Positions 48,101-59,400 of a stretch of DNA of 64,000 bases are shown here, piece by piece. The notes beneath the pieces were generated by a model, which did no database searches, was not told the origin of the DNA, and saw only the letters and a list, made by a program, of their open reading frames with translations. Every line of letters starts with the position of its first letter. Position 1 is the first letter of the stretch. The DNA comes from Saposhnikovia divaricata. Its lineage: Eukaryota; Streptophyta; Magnoliopsida; Apiales; Apiaceae. The stretch is from NCBI GenBank assembly GCA_036435485.1, contig CM071601.1:182874939-182938938 (forward strand). Reading direction: 5' to 3'. The position numbers and the translations under genes were made by a program.

Positions 48101-49809
48101 GAATCATAGTCAGGAACTTTTGGTTTTACCGTTTCCCACTAAACACTACTTCCTCGTCCCCTAGCAGTCTCAAACTTACTTTCTTCTTTACACAATCAAT
48201 CTGGGCTCCGTGGGTTGTTAACCAATCCATACCTACTATTATGTCAAATTCCCCTAGTTTAAAAGGGTATTAAGTCTACCCGAAAGTGTCGCCCTTCTAT
48301 TTCTAGGTCACAACCTGGACATACTTGGCTAACGGGAATAATTTCATGATTAGCTATCTCTATTTGCAATCTGTCTTTCAATGGTTCAGTCTTAAGGCCT
48401 AACTGACATACAAAATCTAGAGATATGAAAGACTTGGTAGCTCCCGAATCAAATAAAACATTTGCCTTAACTAAGTTGAGTAGTAGAGTACCTGCAATCA
48501 CATCCGTGTTCCTCACGGCATCCTGCACCGTCATGTTAAAAGTTCTTGTAGTAGGGGCCTTGTTAGAAGCAGTTCCACTCACTCTTGATGTAGCTGGCCC
48601 AGAGGACATACATTCCCTCATTCGGTGCCCTGGTTTCCCACACTTGAAGTAATTACCTCCGACACTCGTGTTGTTGCTAGTTCCGCGACAGGCGTTAGCA
48701 TAATGTCCTGTCAGTCCACACTTGAAGCACTTCACATCTTGCAGGTTACACACGCCCGCATGTTTCCTTCCACATTTATTACATTCTGGGGGTTGGGCTC
48801 GGGATGGGGTAGAGTAAGACGATCCCTGTGGTCGGCCGCTCTGGCCCACTCTCCAACTTTCAGCTCTCTTGGTTCCAAAGTTTCCGCTGGGTTGGGACAT
48901 CGTTCCTCGCTTAAATTTGCTTGGAAAGCTCCCTCCCGCAGAGTTTCCCTTTCGACTATCAAACTTCCTCTTCTTTCCTTCCCTCTCTTTCTGCATCTGT
49001 TCACTCCCAGCCTCAACAATTGACGCTTTCTGTACCAGGGTGGCATAGTCTGTCAGCTCAAGAACCGCCACACGATTCTGAATCCATTTTTTAGCCCTAA
49101 TTAAAAACCTTCGGGCCCTCTTTGCCTCAGAGTTCACATATTTCGGCACAAACCTCGACAACTCAGTAAATTTGGCCTCATACTCGGCCACCGTCATGTT
49201 TCCTTGCTTCAGTTCCAAAAACATCAGCTCCATTTGTGTCTCCATGAACCTAGGAAAGTATTTCTCCAAGAACAGCTCGCTAAATCTCTCCCAGGTCACC
49301 ACACCTCTTCCTTCCAAATTCTTCTTAGCTTCCCACCAATAGTTCGCCTCACCCTTCAGAAGGTAAGTGGCGAAAACAGTCTTCTGCTCCTCAGCGACAC
49401 CTAGTATCTCGAAAGATTTTTCCATTTCCTTCAGCCAGGCCCTTGCCTCGACCGGGTCGGCAGTTCCTTTAAATTCTGGGGGCTTCAGGGATTTGAAGAT
49501 CCGGAAAGCATTAGCATTAGCATTTTGGGGTGGTTGCTGAACTGGGGGACGGTCCAAGTTCTGCCTAAGTAACTCCATGAACTGTTCCATAGGGCCTCCC
49601 CTAGGATGTTCTACCTCTCGGGTGTCATCACCAGCTTCTTCTTCTTCTTCATACTCAGAGTCATCAAACAAGTTATGATCGTTGCCCTCATTCTCACTCA
49701 GGTTGGCATTCTCCCCTTCATGGTTCTGGTGGCCTCCGGTTCCATGGTGGCTACCCTGGCCCTCAGAACTGATCGGGTGAGCTCGAGTGTTCATTCTTCT
49801 GGGTGGCAT
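45118..49809 (-). pseudogene. gag-pol: Tekay2 gag-pol polyprotein with chromodomain
   Basis: ATG at 49809 (MPPRRMNTR) starts Gag (WERFSELFLEKYFPRFM). Three zinc knuckles follow: CNKCGRKHAGVC, CFKCGLTGHYANAC and a third lacking its first Cys (YFKCGKPGHRMREC). Protease is VLFDSGATKSF. A one-base insertion near 48259 and a TAA at 48126-48128 precede the RT-RNase H block (48107-46377; VFIDDILIYS, DASHKGLGC, TDHKSL). A one-base deletion near 46385 restores the gag frame for integrase (IIDRLTKS, VSDRDPRFNS, PQTDGQSERT). Further stops at 45505-45507, 45451-45453 and 45343-45345 precede the chromodomain (VRVLWRNQNVEQSTWE). Catalytic residues look preserved. Length and order match Tekay1. Confidence 0.95.
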
Positions 49810-50550
49810 GATTCTGATAATAAAACAAGAAAGGGGTTAGGGTTTTCCAATTACCTGACAGCGTTTGCACGGGTCAGGAGCGTATCGTTCCTCCTCATAA
49901 GGGTGGAAGTTGCAAAAGTTTTAATAATCCGATGTTGGAGATAAAATGTCAAACATTTTTGAGGAAAAATCCCTTTGGGATGCGAAAACATTTACAAGAG
50001 TTTTCAAAACTTTGAAACCTCAAAAATATTTTTTTCAAAATTTCAAAACAATTTTTTTTTGAAAAATTTATTTTTACAGATTGTAGGAACATTTTTGGAA
50101 ATTGTAGAAAACAATTTGAAATCGCATATCGTAAATTTGAAACAGCATGGTTGTATTTGTGGCTTGTAGCAATTGTATAATCACAGTTGTATATCAAAAC
50201 AGTAAAGCATGGCATCGGAAAGTAAAGCAGTTGAGGCAATATTAAGGAAACTGAAACTAAATAAGTACGGTACAAGGGTTATCACAAAGTTTGGATGTTA
50301 GAGCCAAATACATAGTTCCGATGTCGAAGTCTAGCAAAAGTGGAACAAATACAAGTACATCATCCGAATAGTCAGGCTACACAAAAGTAGGGCTACATCC
50401 GTACATACTACCCGAAGTCACATCTACATATCTGTAGGTCAGTCTACTCATCCACTGGTCAGAAAGGATACCACTGCACAAGTCAACTATCCCGCAAAAT
50501 CGACACACTAATGTCATCTGAACCTAGGGGACTGAGCTACCAGTAACACA
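49810..50550 (-). other. Spacer between Tekay2 ORF0 and gag
   Basis: About 740 bp without a coding frame. The stretch 49950-50130 is an A/T-rich run of TTTTCAAAA-like words. Nothing else is recognisable. Confidence 0.5.
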
Positions 50551-51290
50551 TCACGGGGCCGCACCGTGGTGGAGCAAGGTCCTCACTCGGGCAAATGCAC
50601 GACGCACAACACGCCTAGCATCCCTAGCCTGGATCACTCCGCCCCCGCGGATCCCTAAACCAAGAATCCTATCGCGGCTCCTCCTCTCAATCCTATGGAG
50701 TCGAGCCCTAGTCCTCCTAGCAACAGCGGTCCTCATCTCAGCCTAGATCCTCAAGCGCGCCTCGCGCTCCTCCACTAGTGCCCGCCTCGCCTCGTTAATT
50801 CGGGCCTCTGCAGATAGTAAGTCTCGGGTCAGGAACTGTACCACGTAAGCGTGCTCAGTACCCGACACTGGGGTAGGTCCATCGGTGGAGGTGGTATGAC
50901 AGGAACAGGAGCAGGTGCAGCAGCAGTAGCAGGAGCAGGAGCAGTAGCAGGGGTAGGGTCAAGCTCCTCCTCGCCAGAAGTATCATCCTCGGAATCACCG
51001 TCCGATGAAACAGGGCTAGATGTCTGTGGAGAAGGTGGGGGTGACACAACACGACCCTCACCGGATCTCACACTCTCCTCATCAGTAGCTACAGGAGATG
51101 GGGTAACAGGCTCTGGCTCAGGCTCAAAGGGCTCCTCAACGGGATCCTCATCATCAGTATCTCCTATCAGCGTAATCCAGGGGCCAAGCTCGGAGTCAGC
51201 ACCCATATCCTCCTCAGGATCCTCGGTATCTCGCATCAGTGCCTCATCATGCTCTCTCTCGAAAGCCTCAGGGTCTGGTATCTCCTCCAT
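50551..51290 (-). pseudogene. Tekay2 accessory ORF upstream of gag (ORF0)
   Basis: ATG 51290 (MEEIPDPEAFEREHDEALM) opens 153 codons: an acidic N-terminus, a Pro/Glu/Ser-rich middle, an Ala-Pro repeat and a PPPPMDLP stretch. It ends at 50829. In the -1 frame, reading continues through an Arg/Glu helix (EARINEARRALVEEREARLR), a TAG at about 50743, and an Arg-rich tail ending at 50551. The layout and helix match Tekay1 ORF0 (24344-24652), including the sense of the frame change. The plus-strand open frame over the same DNA (50851-51339) is a GC-composition shadow. Confidence 0.65.
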
Positions 51291-51506
51291 CTACACAAGG
51301 GAAATAAGGTGGGTCACTAACCATAAAAGAAAGGTTTAGGAGTAGTTCCCTCACGGGCCTTAAAGCCAGGGATATATCCGATAACCCGACTACAAACTCG
51401 ATGAGAGTTCTAAGTATTATTAAATTTGTTATTAGGGTTATTGTTATTGTTATTATTATTAGGGTTGCTTTCTTAAATTACTATCGTTTCTGAGAACTGT
51501 AACCTC

Positions 51507-51518
51507 GCTCTGATACCA
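51507..51518 (-). other. Primer-binding site, Met-tRNA (Tekay2)
   Basis: Perfect TGGTATCAGAGC on the minus strand, four bases inside the 5' LTR end. Confidence 0.95.
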
Positions 51519-51522
51519 TTTC

Positions 51523-51646
51523 TGTGACGCCCCCAGATCCGGGGTCGGAGATCTAGGCGCTCACGGCCATTTTCCATTAATAACATACCTGTTCTTGCAC
51601 ATAATATAAATAAACAGCCATCGACCCCAAAATAACTCACACCGCA
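51523..51646 (-). repeat. Tekay2 5' LTR, terminal 124 bp
   Basis: Matches 42085-42210 of the 3' LTR almost base for base, then stops at CCGCA where Tekay3 begins. The rest should lie beyond the right edge of the window. Confidence 0.95.
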
Positions 51647-51909
51647 TGTAAGAACCCCAAATTTTGGATATAATTAAAACTTTTATTAAGTAATGATAAA
51701 ATGAGGAACAATGATTCCAACAACAAGGTCACCAGCTCTAATGAATGGTGGTTTCAAAGAACAATGATTGTAATGAATGGATATTGCTTTGGACAATGAT
51801 CCTGATGCATTGGTATATTGTCAGAATAGAGTAATTCGATGGTTGAGGACCTAGATAAGAATAATCTACCATCCAGGAAGGAGCTAATGGATCCTTGAAG
51901 AGAAATGAA

Positions 51910-52000
51910 TACGTGCATAGTATTTCCCATACGTGCATAGTATTTCCCGTACGTGCATAGTATTTCCCGTACGTGCATAGTGTTTCCTGTACGTGCATAG
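51910..52000 (+). repeat. Five 20 bp tandem units with ACGT core
   Basis: Units start TACGTGCATAGTATTTCCC at 51910, 51930, 51950, 51970 and 51990 (the last one partial). The same array is at 62164-62254. Each unit holds TACGTGC, an ACGT-core word of the kind bound by plant bZIP factors. It lies about 420 bp upstream of the TATA-like box. Confidence 0.9.
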
Positions 52001-52417
52001 TAATTTGGTGGATGAATAGTGACTTTGTAAGTTGGAAAACTTTTCACGCCACCCTATGTACGGGACGTGTTATGGATGTTTCGAAGTCATATTAATAATA
52101 CGCGGAGGAAATAAGTGAATGCAGAGACGATCGGAATTCAGGAATTCCAAATTCTTTTTCGGTACAATATTTGACCGAACCGTAAAGAGCCTATCAATAC
52201 GATCAAGACAAGAGTATTATAATGTTAAGGATTCAAGGATTTTATTTATTAAGTATGATTTGAGGATTTAGAATGAAAACCTTTGAGTTAGAATAACAAG
52301 TGTTCTAGAAATCGCTAGAACTTTATAACAAGATTAAGCGATCAAGCAAACGCGAAAGAAATTACGGATTAAATACGTAACGAGATAAAAAAAAAACCCT
52401 ACTTGATCAGCTGGGGT

Positions 52418-52427
52418 TATATATAAG
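52418..52427 (+). promoter_or_regulatory. Candidate TATA box in Tekay3 LTR
   Basis: TATATATAAG, conserved in the 3' LTR. It follows the ACGT-repeat array, so the array would sit in U3. Confidence 0.4.
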
Positions 52428-54399
52428 AATATTTGGTGGAAATGAAATGAAGAAAAGAAATGAGAAAGGAAGTAATGAGGTGGATGGACAAGAAGAAAAC
52501 AACAAGGCTTCACATCATCAATTTTTCTAACACACCATAAACCTTTGACACTTGTATTAAGAGGAGTATTAGCAGCTATACCCACTTATACATATCACAA
52601 ATATCATTTGACAACTAGCCAAGCAAACACCACCTCTCCCCCATTTTTCCAGCAGTTGCATTTTCCAGGGCAGGGGTCTTTGCCATTTTTTTTCACCTAG
52701 ATCTACTCATCTAAAAATCATGAAAAAATTCATGGAGCTTCTACACATCAAGGTGAAGTTGGGGATTTAATTTCATAATTTTTGAAGATCGTTTGGATGG
52801 GTAAATAAATTCGAGAAGTTCACTGTTTTCCCCCAAAACCAAGGCACTTCGAATTTTGGAGTTTTAAGATTTCAAAATCCACCTTCCAACCATTGTTTGA
52901 TCTCCAAATTTTTATGGTGAGTCCTATATTTCATAAAAATGATCTCCTAGAAATCTTAGCTTCAAACTCCATGTTTTCCATTTTCAAATAAATCCTCAAA
53001 GATGAGGGTGAATAGTGTTTTCAAGAAACTAACTTTGATTTCTTGGTTTCTTTGGATGATTTAAGCTTTGTTAAAGCCATACAAGGACTATATAAGGGTT
53101 ATTATAGCTTGTACACTCACCAAGGAAGGTATAATTCTCAAGAACCCAAGATCTTACTTTGAGTTTTATATATGTTCTTGATGGTTTTAGATTAGTTAAG
53201 ATTATGGTGTTGTTATATGCATAAAAGCATGATTATGTAGTTAGTAGTGATGATTTAAGAGTTTTGATGATTATGATGGTTAATTGAAACCTTCTTGGAC
53301 TGGTTAAGATGAAAACCATATATAGTATGCCCGGTGTGGCTTGGATTGATTGTTATGAATTTTAGAACGTTCGATTTATAGCCGTCGTAATGCCGAATTT
53401 TCGTTAGACTATTAAACACCGAGCATCACAGTAGCTATAACTCACTGTACAGCTTCATTTTCTGCCATGATAGGATGGATTATGTTTCAAGCTTCGTTTT
53501 GATATAAAGATCGCATGAAACGGACTTACGGTTTAGGATTTATGACCAAATTACTAAAAGTAGTTCGAATCCGTAAACGAAAGTTCGTAACTGTAATTGA
53601 ACCCTCGTAAACTATGTAACGTCATGGCGAATCTTGGTAAATAAATACTAGAGGTAAAAAGGAAGGCGTGAAAGAAAACCGTATGTCAAAAAGATCATTT
53701 TTCGATTTATTAAAAATGTTCGAGTCGAGGTTAAACGCGAACGAACCCCTAAAAGACGACTCTTTTATAACTTCGGTAAAACACTTAGAAAACGGGCGAT
53801 AAAACTCGGAGTATAATATCGGTTCGTAACGATCAACCTTAGAACTCATATGACTTAAGTATGTCCCAAGTATAAATGCAATGACATGTCGTATTAACGA
53901 ACGAATGTCGGGTCGGATCAATGATAAAAGTAATCCACAAAAAGGGGTATAACGAGATAACTCGAGAACGTGTTTCGAATTAAGTATAACTTAACTTTTA
54001 ATATGTTAAGTGATTAATCCCGAATGCCTTGGCTATTTATAGATCACCAAGCTGAACCGGGACCCGCTACCACTACCCCTTACCGTACTCGACTACCAGG
54101 CAAGTTACAATTCCATTCTTTTAGGCTGTTGTTGTGATTGAATAAATATATATATATGCTGATATACATATGCCATTGCATGCATGCCTACTTTCAAGTT
54201 GAAGTGATATACTTGTTCCCTGAATGTTATTGTTGGCTTATAAGCTAGATAGTTATATATCAGTTATAAGCCGATTATTGTAAGACCCTCATAGAAGGGC
54301 GTATACATCTTATTTATCAAAAATAGACCGGGAGTCAATATTCCTTGATATATCGAGATTACCTCGGAGGAAAATATTTAAGTAAATATTTTCTATTAT

Positions 54400-55110
54400 T
54401 TGAGCGACGAATATTATTTGAATATTCGTTCGAGACTAATTATTTTAACGATCCTTACTTCAAATAATTATTTGAACGTAATCATTCGACGAATAATATT
54501 CGTCAATATTCATTCGGAGTCGAATTGATTATCGATTATTATTTCGAATACTCTTCTAAAGATGAGACTACTAAATGAATATTATGTGGACATTCATTTA
54601 GAATATTATTTCATTAAATAAATATTACTTTTGAAAATTCATTTAAGGTATTAAGTACTTGATGAATATTATCTTCAATATTCATCTGAAGCTTGATTTA
54701 CTTATCGAATATTATATCGAATATTCATTTAAAGCTTGGATTACTAAATGAATATTACTTGATATTCATTTAGGATATTATTTATTAAATGAATATTACT
54801 TTATTGATATTCATTTAAATTCCTAATTAATTATGAATATTATTTTGAATATTCATCCAGGGTTCTATTTAATCATCGAATATTATTTTAAATATTTTAA
54901 ATATTCCTTTCAGGTCTTATTGATTAATGAATATTATTTGGAATATTCATTTGAATATTTAATTATGCAATAAATATTCTCTCGATATTTCTTCAAGAAT
55001 TATTTGAAAAATACTCTGATTAAAGATATTCTTTCATATTCCTGAATATTCTTTAAATATTTTTAATTCAATAAATATTCTCTGAATATTTATTCCATAC
55101 TTAGAATAAC
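54400..55110. repeat. Array of AT-rich hairpins in Tekay3 5' LTR
   Basis: At least ten ~45-55 bp inverted-repeat units, such as GACGAATATT/AATATTCGTT and AAATGAATATTACTT-GATATTCATTT, matching in kind and place the arrays of Tekay1. Confidence 0.8.
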
Positions 55111-56444
55111 CTCAATAAGGTTTATCTTCTTCGATTATTACGAAAAATATTTCGGAGTCATATTATTATTAATCCTATATCAAGGAAGGTTCTCAGACAT
55201 CATTCTTCTTTGAGTCTACCTCCTTAATAATAAGGGAACCTTACTTGGAAAATGTTATTTATCTTGTCGACTTCCCGGTCATAAAGTATTCCCTTCACTC
55301 GCAACTCGGGTGCTGTTGACTTATTAAGTCGTTGCTTACCTTCTCATCTTTCGAGGGGTAAGATCACTGGAACAAGTTGATATCCGTTACCAAGTAATAG
55401 CTTGGGAGTTATTGGTAAATTTTCCTTTCCAACTAGATACGACTACTTTGTGGAGTCTTATCAACAAGTATTATACTTGGGGAAAGGGGGACGAACGTTA
55501 CATTCAGAATCATGAATTCTATTTGAACTAGGAGTCGTGTAAGAGGCCGAGTAGCGCCGGTCCATCCCCTTTGGCCCAACCGTTGGCCGGGGAGAGCTAG
55601 TAAGGCGGTACACAAGTAAAGCCGTCAGTTCTTCCTTCTACCGGTAGTAAATCTAAATTGAGCTGTACGATCTCGACTGATCATCAAGATTGGAACAGCG
55701 GGCGCGGTGAATACTCCATCATTGGTTCATCATCCAAATTTATTTATTTCCTGCAACATGATTACTGTTGGCAGAGTTGGAAAAGGGTCATAACTGGAAT
55801 TGCAACCTTTTCTTGCAAGTTCCTCTTCTTAATAACAATAAGAATATCTCGCTTACTTTGATGTAGCAGATATTTCTACAAACAAATACTTTAAGTTACC
55901 TTGTAACTTCATCGTTCATATTATACTGGCATCATTTCCGTAAAGGCATGGCATATGGTTTGAAAGATACTTTTGAACTGTTATACATTATCGTTCAGTC
56001 ATATATTATTGTTGGTGGGCTATTGCTCACCCTTGCTTTATTATTATAGCACAACAACAGCTAGACCAGATGACTCGCACAAGGCGCACTCGACGCGGGC
56101 GAGGACGATGAGACTACCAGAGCTGAAGAAGAAGCTATTGGTAGGGTATATTTATTCTTTCAGTACCAAGAATATGGTCTAGTATGCCTTATGTAAATGG
56201 ATGGCAAAGAGTATGTATTTATATTGAAATTCTTTTGGATTGTAAGAACTCATAATGTGATTAATAAAAATTTGAGTGTTACTCTGATTTCATCTCTGGG
56301 ACTATAACGGGTGTGTTTTATATTATTGTGTTGGGTTATAGAGACGTAATTTATTTTATGTTAAGGAAAGTTCAAGTGTTGTGGACAGAATTGGAAACCG
56401 TAACCACCGGATCCCGGACCCCGGATCTGGGGGTGTTACAGAAG

Positions 56445-56456
56445 TGGTATCAGAGC
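56445..56456 (+). other. Primer-binding site, Met-tRNA (Tekay3)
   Basis: Perfect TGGTATCAGAGC four bases after the LTR, in contrast to the mismatched site of Tekay1. It is consistent with a recently active template. Confidence 0.95.
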
Positions 56457-59400
56457 GTACGTTATAAACCCCAGAGATGAGGTGACGTTAAAACAATAAA
56501 TTCAATAAGATAATAAGAACTCTTGCCAAGTTCATAGTCGGACTACTTAATGTAGTGATGACATATAAAACCCTTATGGGAACTCGTAAGTATAATGATA
56601 GTAACTTAGCTCGATATCGTATCGACGAGTAAGGTGACTGACCTTGAGGCATACGAGCAACAGCGCGATGATGCTTTATATGCTGAAGATCAGCGGGTAA
56701 TTCGATGGAGTACCCTACTGGAGACCCGGAAGAGGTTCCAGCAGATAAGGAAAATCCTGTTAGGATGAGGAGCTTACCCATGGGTAATGAGGGTCGCAGC
56801 CAGAATGACTGTGATGATTAAGATATGGTGCTCAGAAAAGTGAGTATAAAGAACTGATATATTATTAAGAGATCTGAAGATGCATGTTGAATTCATAGCC
56901 GGACTACCAGACGTAGTACCAGCAAGAAAGAAGGATTGGAAGAATTACTTGAGATCTTATACGGAAATAGATGAGAATCCTTAGAGATTTTCATCTTAAC
57001 AAAGAAAGAGCTAGAGGGATGTATGATTATCAAAGACAGTGATATAGGGCGAGGAGCAGAGTCCCTAGGAATAGTTGAGAAGGAGGCAGTAAGTGCCATA
57101 TCATTTGATAAATGAATTAGTATGAATATGGTCAGTAATAATTCGCCATGAGAAGGCAGGTGTCGTAGGTTGTAAATTATGGAACCAAATTGAGGTTAAT
57201 AAGGTGGTTTTATTAAGGAAAATGTTCATTTTATGAATGAATCATTTAGAAAGTAAAGACATTGGGAAGTAATAGAATGATTGGGTAAAAGTTATATAAG
57301 GAAGTAGTAAGCAAGACAATGATCTCAGAACCTACCGGAAGATAAGACCAGTGAGTCAAGATGAACTCGTAATGAGACTACTGCCAGAGACTGAGTATAG
57401 AGTTAATTCAACTCAGTTAAATGATGAACCAGAAACGTTAGATGCATGTGATTCAGAGGAATATTAAATTCCTTCTTCTCTTTGAATGGATTATAGTAGT
57501 TACCTTAAGTTTACTCCGACACGGAATTATAATAGATCAAGTAATACGATCAGCAGTTAAAGAGAAAAATGTGAGAAAATCTTCCTGGAGCTAAAAGGTG
57601 AAATTGGTAATGACCAAGAGCTGGCATTGCTTAATGGAAAAAGGAGACTTTGTGCTTCCAATGACGCTTCGCATAAAGGGTTAGGTAGACCGACATTTGG
57701 TAGTATTGAATATCAGGACGTTGTGACAGGTTTCAGTTTGAAATTATTGATTCCCTTCTAAGGGATGGATATAATTGATTCCTCTCCAGTGGGTAAACTT
57801 CCAATCCGATGATGATTATTTCGTTAACTATGACTGCTTATGATTCCACCTGCTTGGAGGTTCATAGAACTATTCTTCAGGTTTCGAAACTGGTCTCCTT
57901 GATGTTACCAGTAGGTGGGTAGATTGATCAAAATTTCCCTGAGTCTGGAAAGGAATTCGGTGAATTTTGGCAAACCTTGTCTTTCTGATAATCAGAGAAT
58001 GTCATGGAAGAGAGTAGAAACTGGAGCAAACCCTGTGATTTGGGTAAGGTTGCTATAAAATGGGTTAGTAAACGGACCCTGAGCATTACAATCGACGGTA
58101 GTGATAATATGATGAAGTGAGATTGGACGAAAACAGGAAATGTAAGTAAGAAACTAGCCGGACGGAGAAACTCCGGGATTGACTTAAGTGAAAAGGCTGT
58201 TATGCCAGGAATGGTAAGCTTGCGTGGCACGCGGGATTGATAAGAATAGTTGAAAAGATAAAAGTGGAGGAAAGGTGACCGGAGACGGTGCCGAGTAGTC
58301 GATTAAGACTTATATGGAGTAAAGTTTTGGAAAGGTAGAAAGGTATCAAAGAAGAAGGCACTATGCCGGCAATTGCTAGAAAAGTAATGCTATTAGCCAA
58401 CCCCTAAAATCATATATTTTTATTTTAGTGTGGCCAGTTGAGGCCAAGTCACAACGGACTATAAAGTGACTAGACCAGCAATGAAAAGACAAAGCAGGGT
58501 TGCTTCTAAGTAAGCACCGACTGCAAGGGCTTCTGATATAAAGGAAATATTAATGAGATTGTAGGAGTCTTTTACTAAACCCTTTGCAACCCATGTTTTG
58601 ATGGGGAATTTACTAGACCTTTTTGGGATGGGGTAACCCGTACTAAAGTGACTCATGTGTATATGGTTGTCCAAGATTTTGAGTAAAATGAGAGTATAGT
58701 GACTTGAGATGCATGATGTTAGGGTATCATGAATACCATGAACATATTACGACTAAGGGAAGTAAACAACGAAGGTTTATGAAGAGAGTATAGAAATGGT
58801 CAGAGATGGATCAGTATGCTGTAGAAATTTTGTCTAAGGCAAGTACATTTGAGAAGAACGATAAGTACTAATAGATTCACGTTGAACTCGACCAATATTT
58901 TCCAAAACATCCTTGCTGCCATTACCAAGTTCTGTAAGAGAGGAGATAGGCATACGTTGCCTTTTTGGAAGGCCAAATAGGCTGACAACTATCTGAAAGA
59001 AGAGGGTGGCATTAAGCCACCGATCGATTATCAAATGAGAATGATTGAAAAGAGACCTTTATTAAGGATACATGATCTGATTGCCAATTATAAGATGCAA
59101 GAATTCATTGATAGTTGAATTAAGGATAGGATATCAATGAATTAAGACAAACCCTGGGGAATGCACAAGGGGTGGCATTAACCCTAATAACGACATTATG
59201 ACTTCAGATGATATGAGCTGGACTTGCTAAGGCAACAATGACCGGTAAGGATTATTAGAAAAAAAAAAAAGAGTTCTGGAAAGAACATAGATAGAATTAT
59301 TAGAGTATTGATCAATGACATTTTGATATACCCTGTACCCAGAAAATACAGGAGGAAGGATGAGGATGACCTATGAAACCTTACAAGGAAAAAGGTAATA

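Larger units (their letters stand above)
42085..51646 (-). mobile_element. Tekay2: Tekay/Del-type chromovirus, 5' LTR interrupted
   Basis: A minus-strand element with a 3.0 kb 3' LTR on the left, PPT, gag-pol with chromodomain, an upstream accessory ORF, a Met-tRNA PBS and the last 124 bp of the 5' LTR on the right, where Tekay3 has inserted. The TSD cannot be checked because the right end is outside the window; the left candidate is CATGT (42080-42084). It has fewer coding defects than Tekay1. Confidence 0.95.
51647..56440 (+). repeat. Tekay3 5' LTR (4,794 bp)
   Basis: Starts TGTAAGAACCCC and ends GGGGGTGTTACA. It contains a 20 bp tandem array (51910-52000), a TATA-like box (TATATATAAG, 52418-52427), a hairpin array (54400-55110) and the conserved terminal stem near 56421-56434. 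It shares modules with the Tekay1 LTR but diverges widely between them. Confidence 0.95.

Noticed and set aside
50851..51339. 162-codon Gly/Ser-rich plus-strand frame
   Set aside because: Complement of the Pro/Asp/Glu-rich ORF0 of Tekay2; low-complexity shadow.
51910..52000. CRISPR-like short regular repeats
   Set aside because: The 20 bp units are directly contiguous, with no spacers, inside a plant LTR.
58459..59034. Minus-strand frames in the Tekay3 internal region
   Set aside because: Short, antisense to the decayed gag-pol traces and without motifs.
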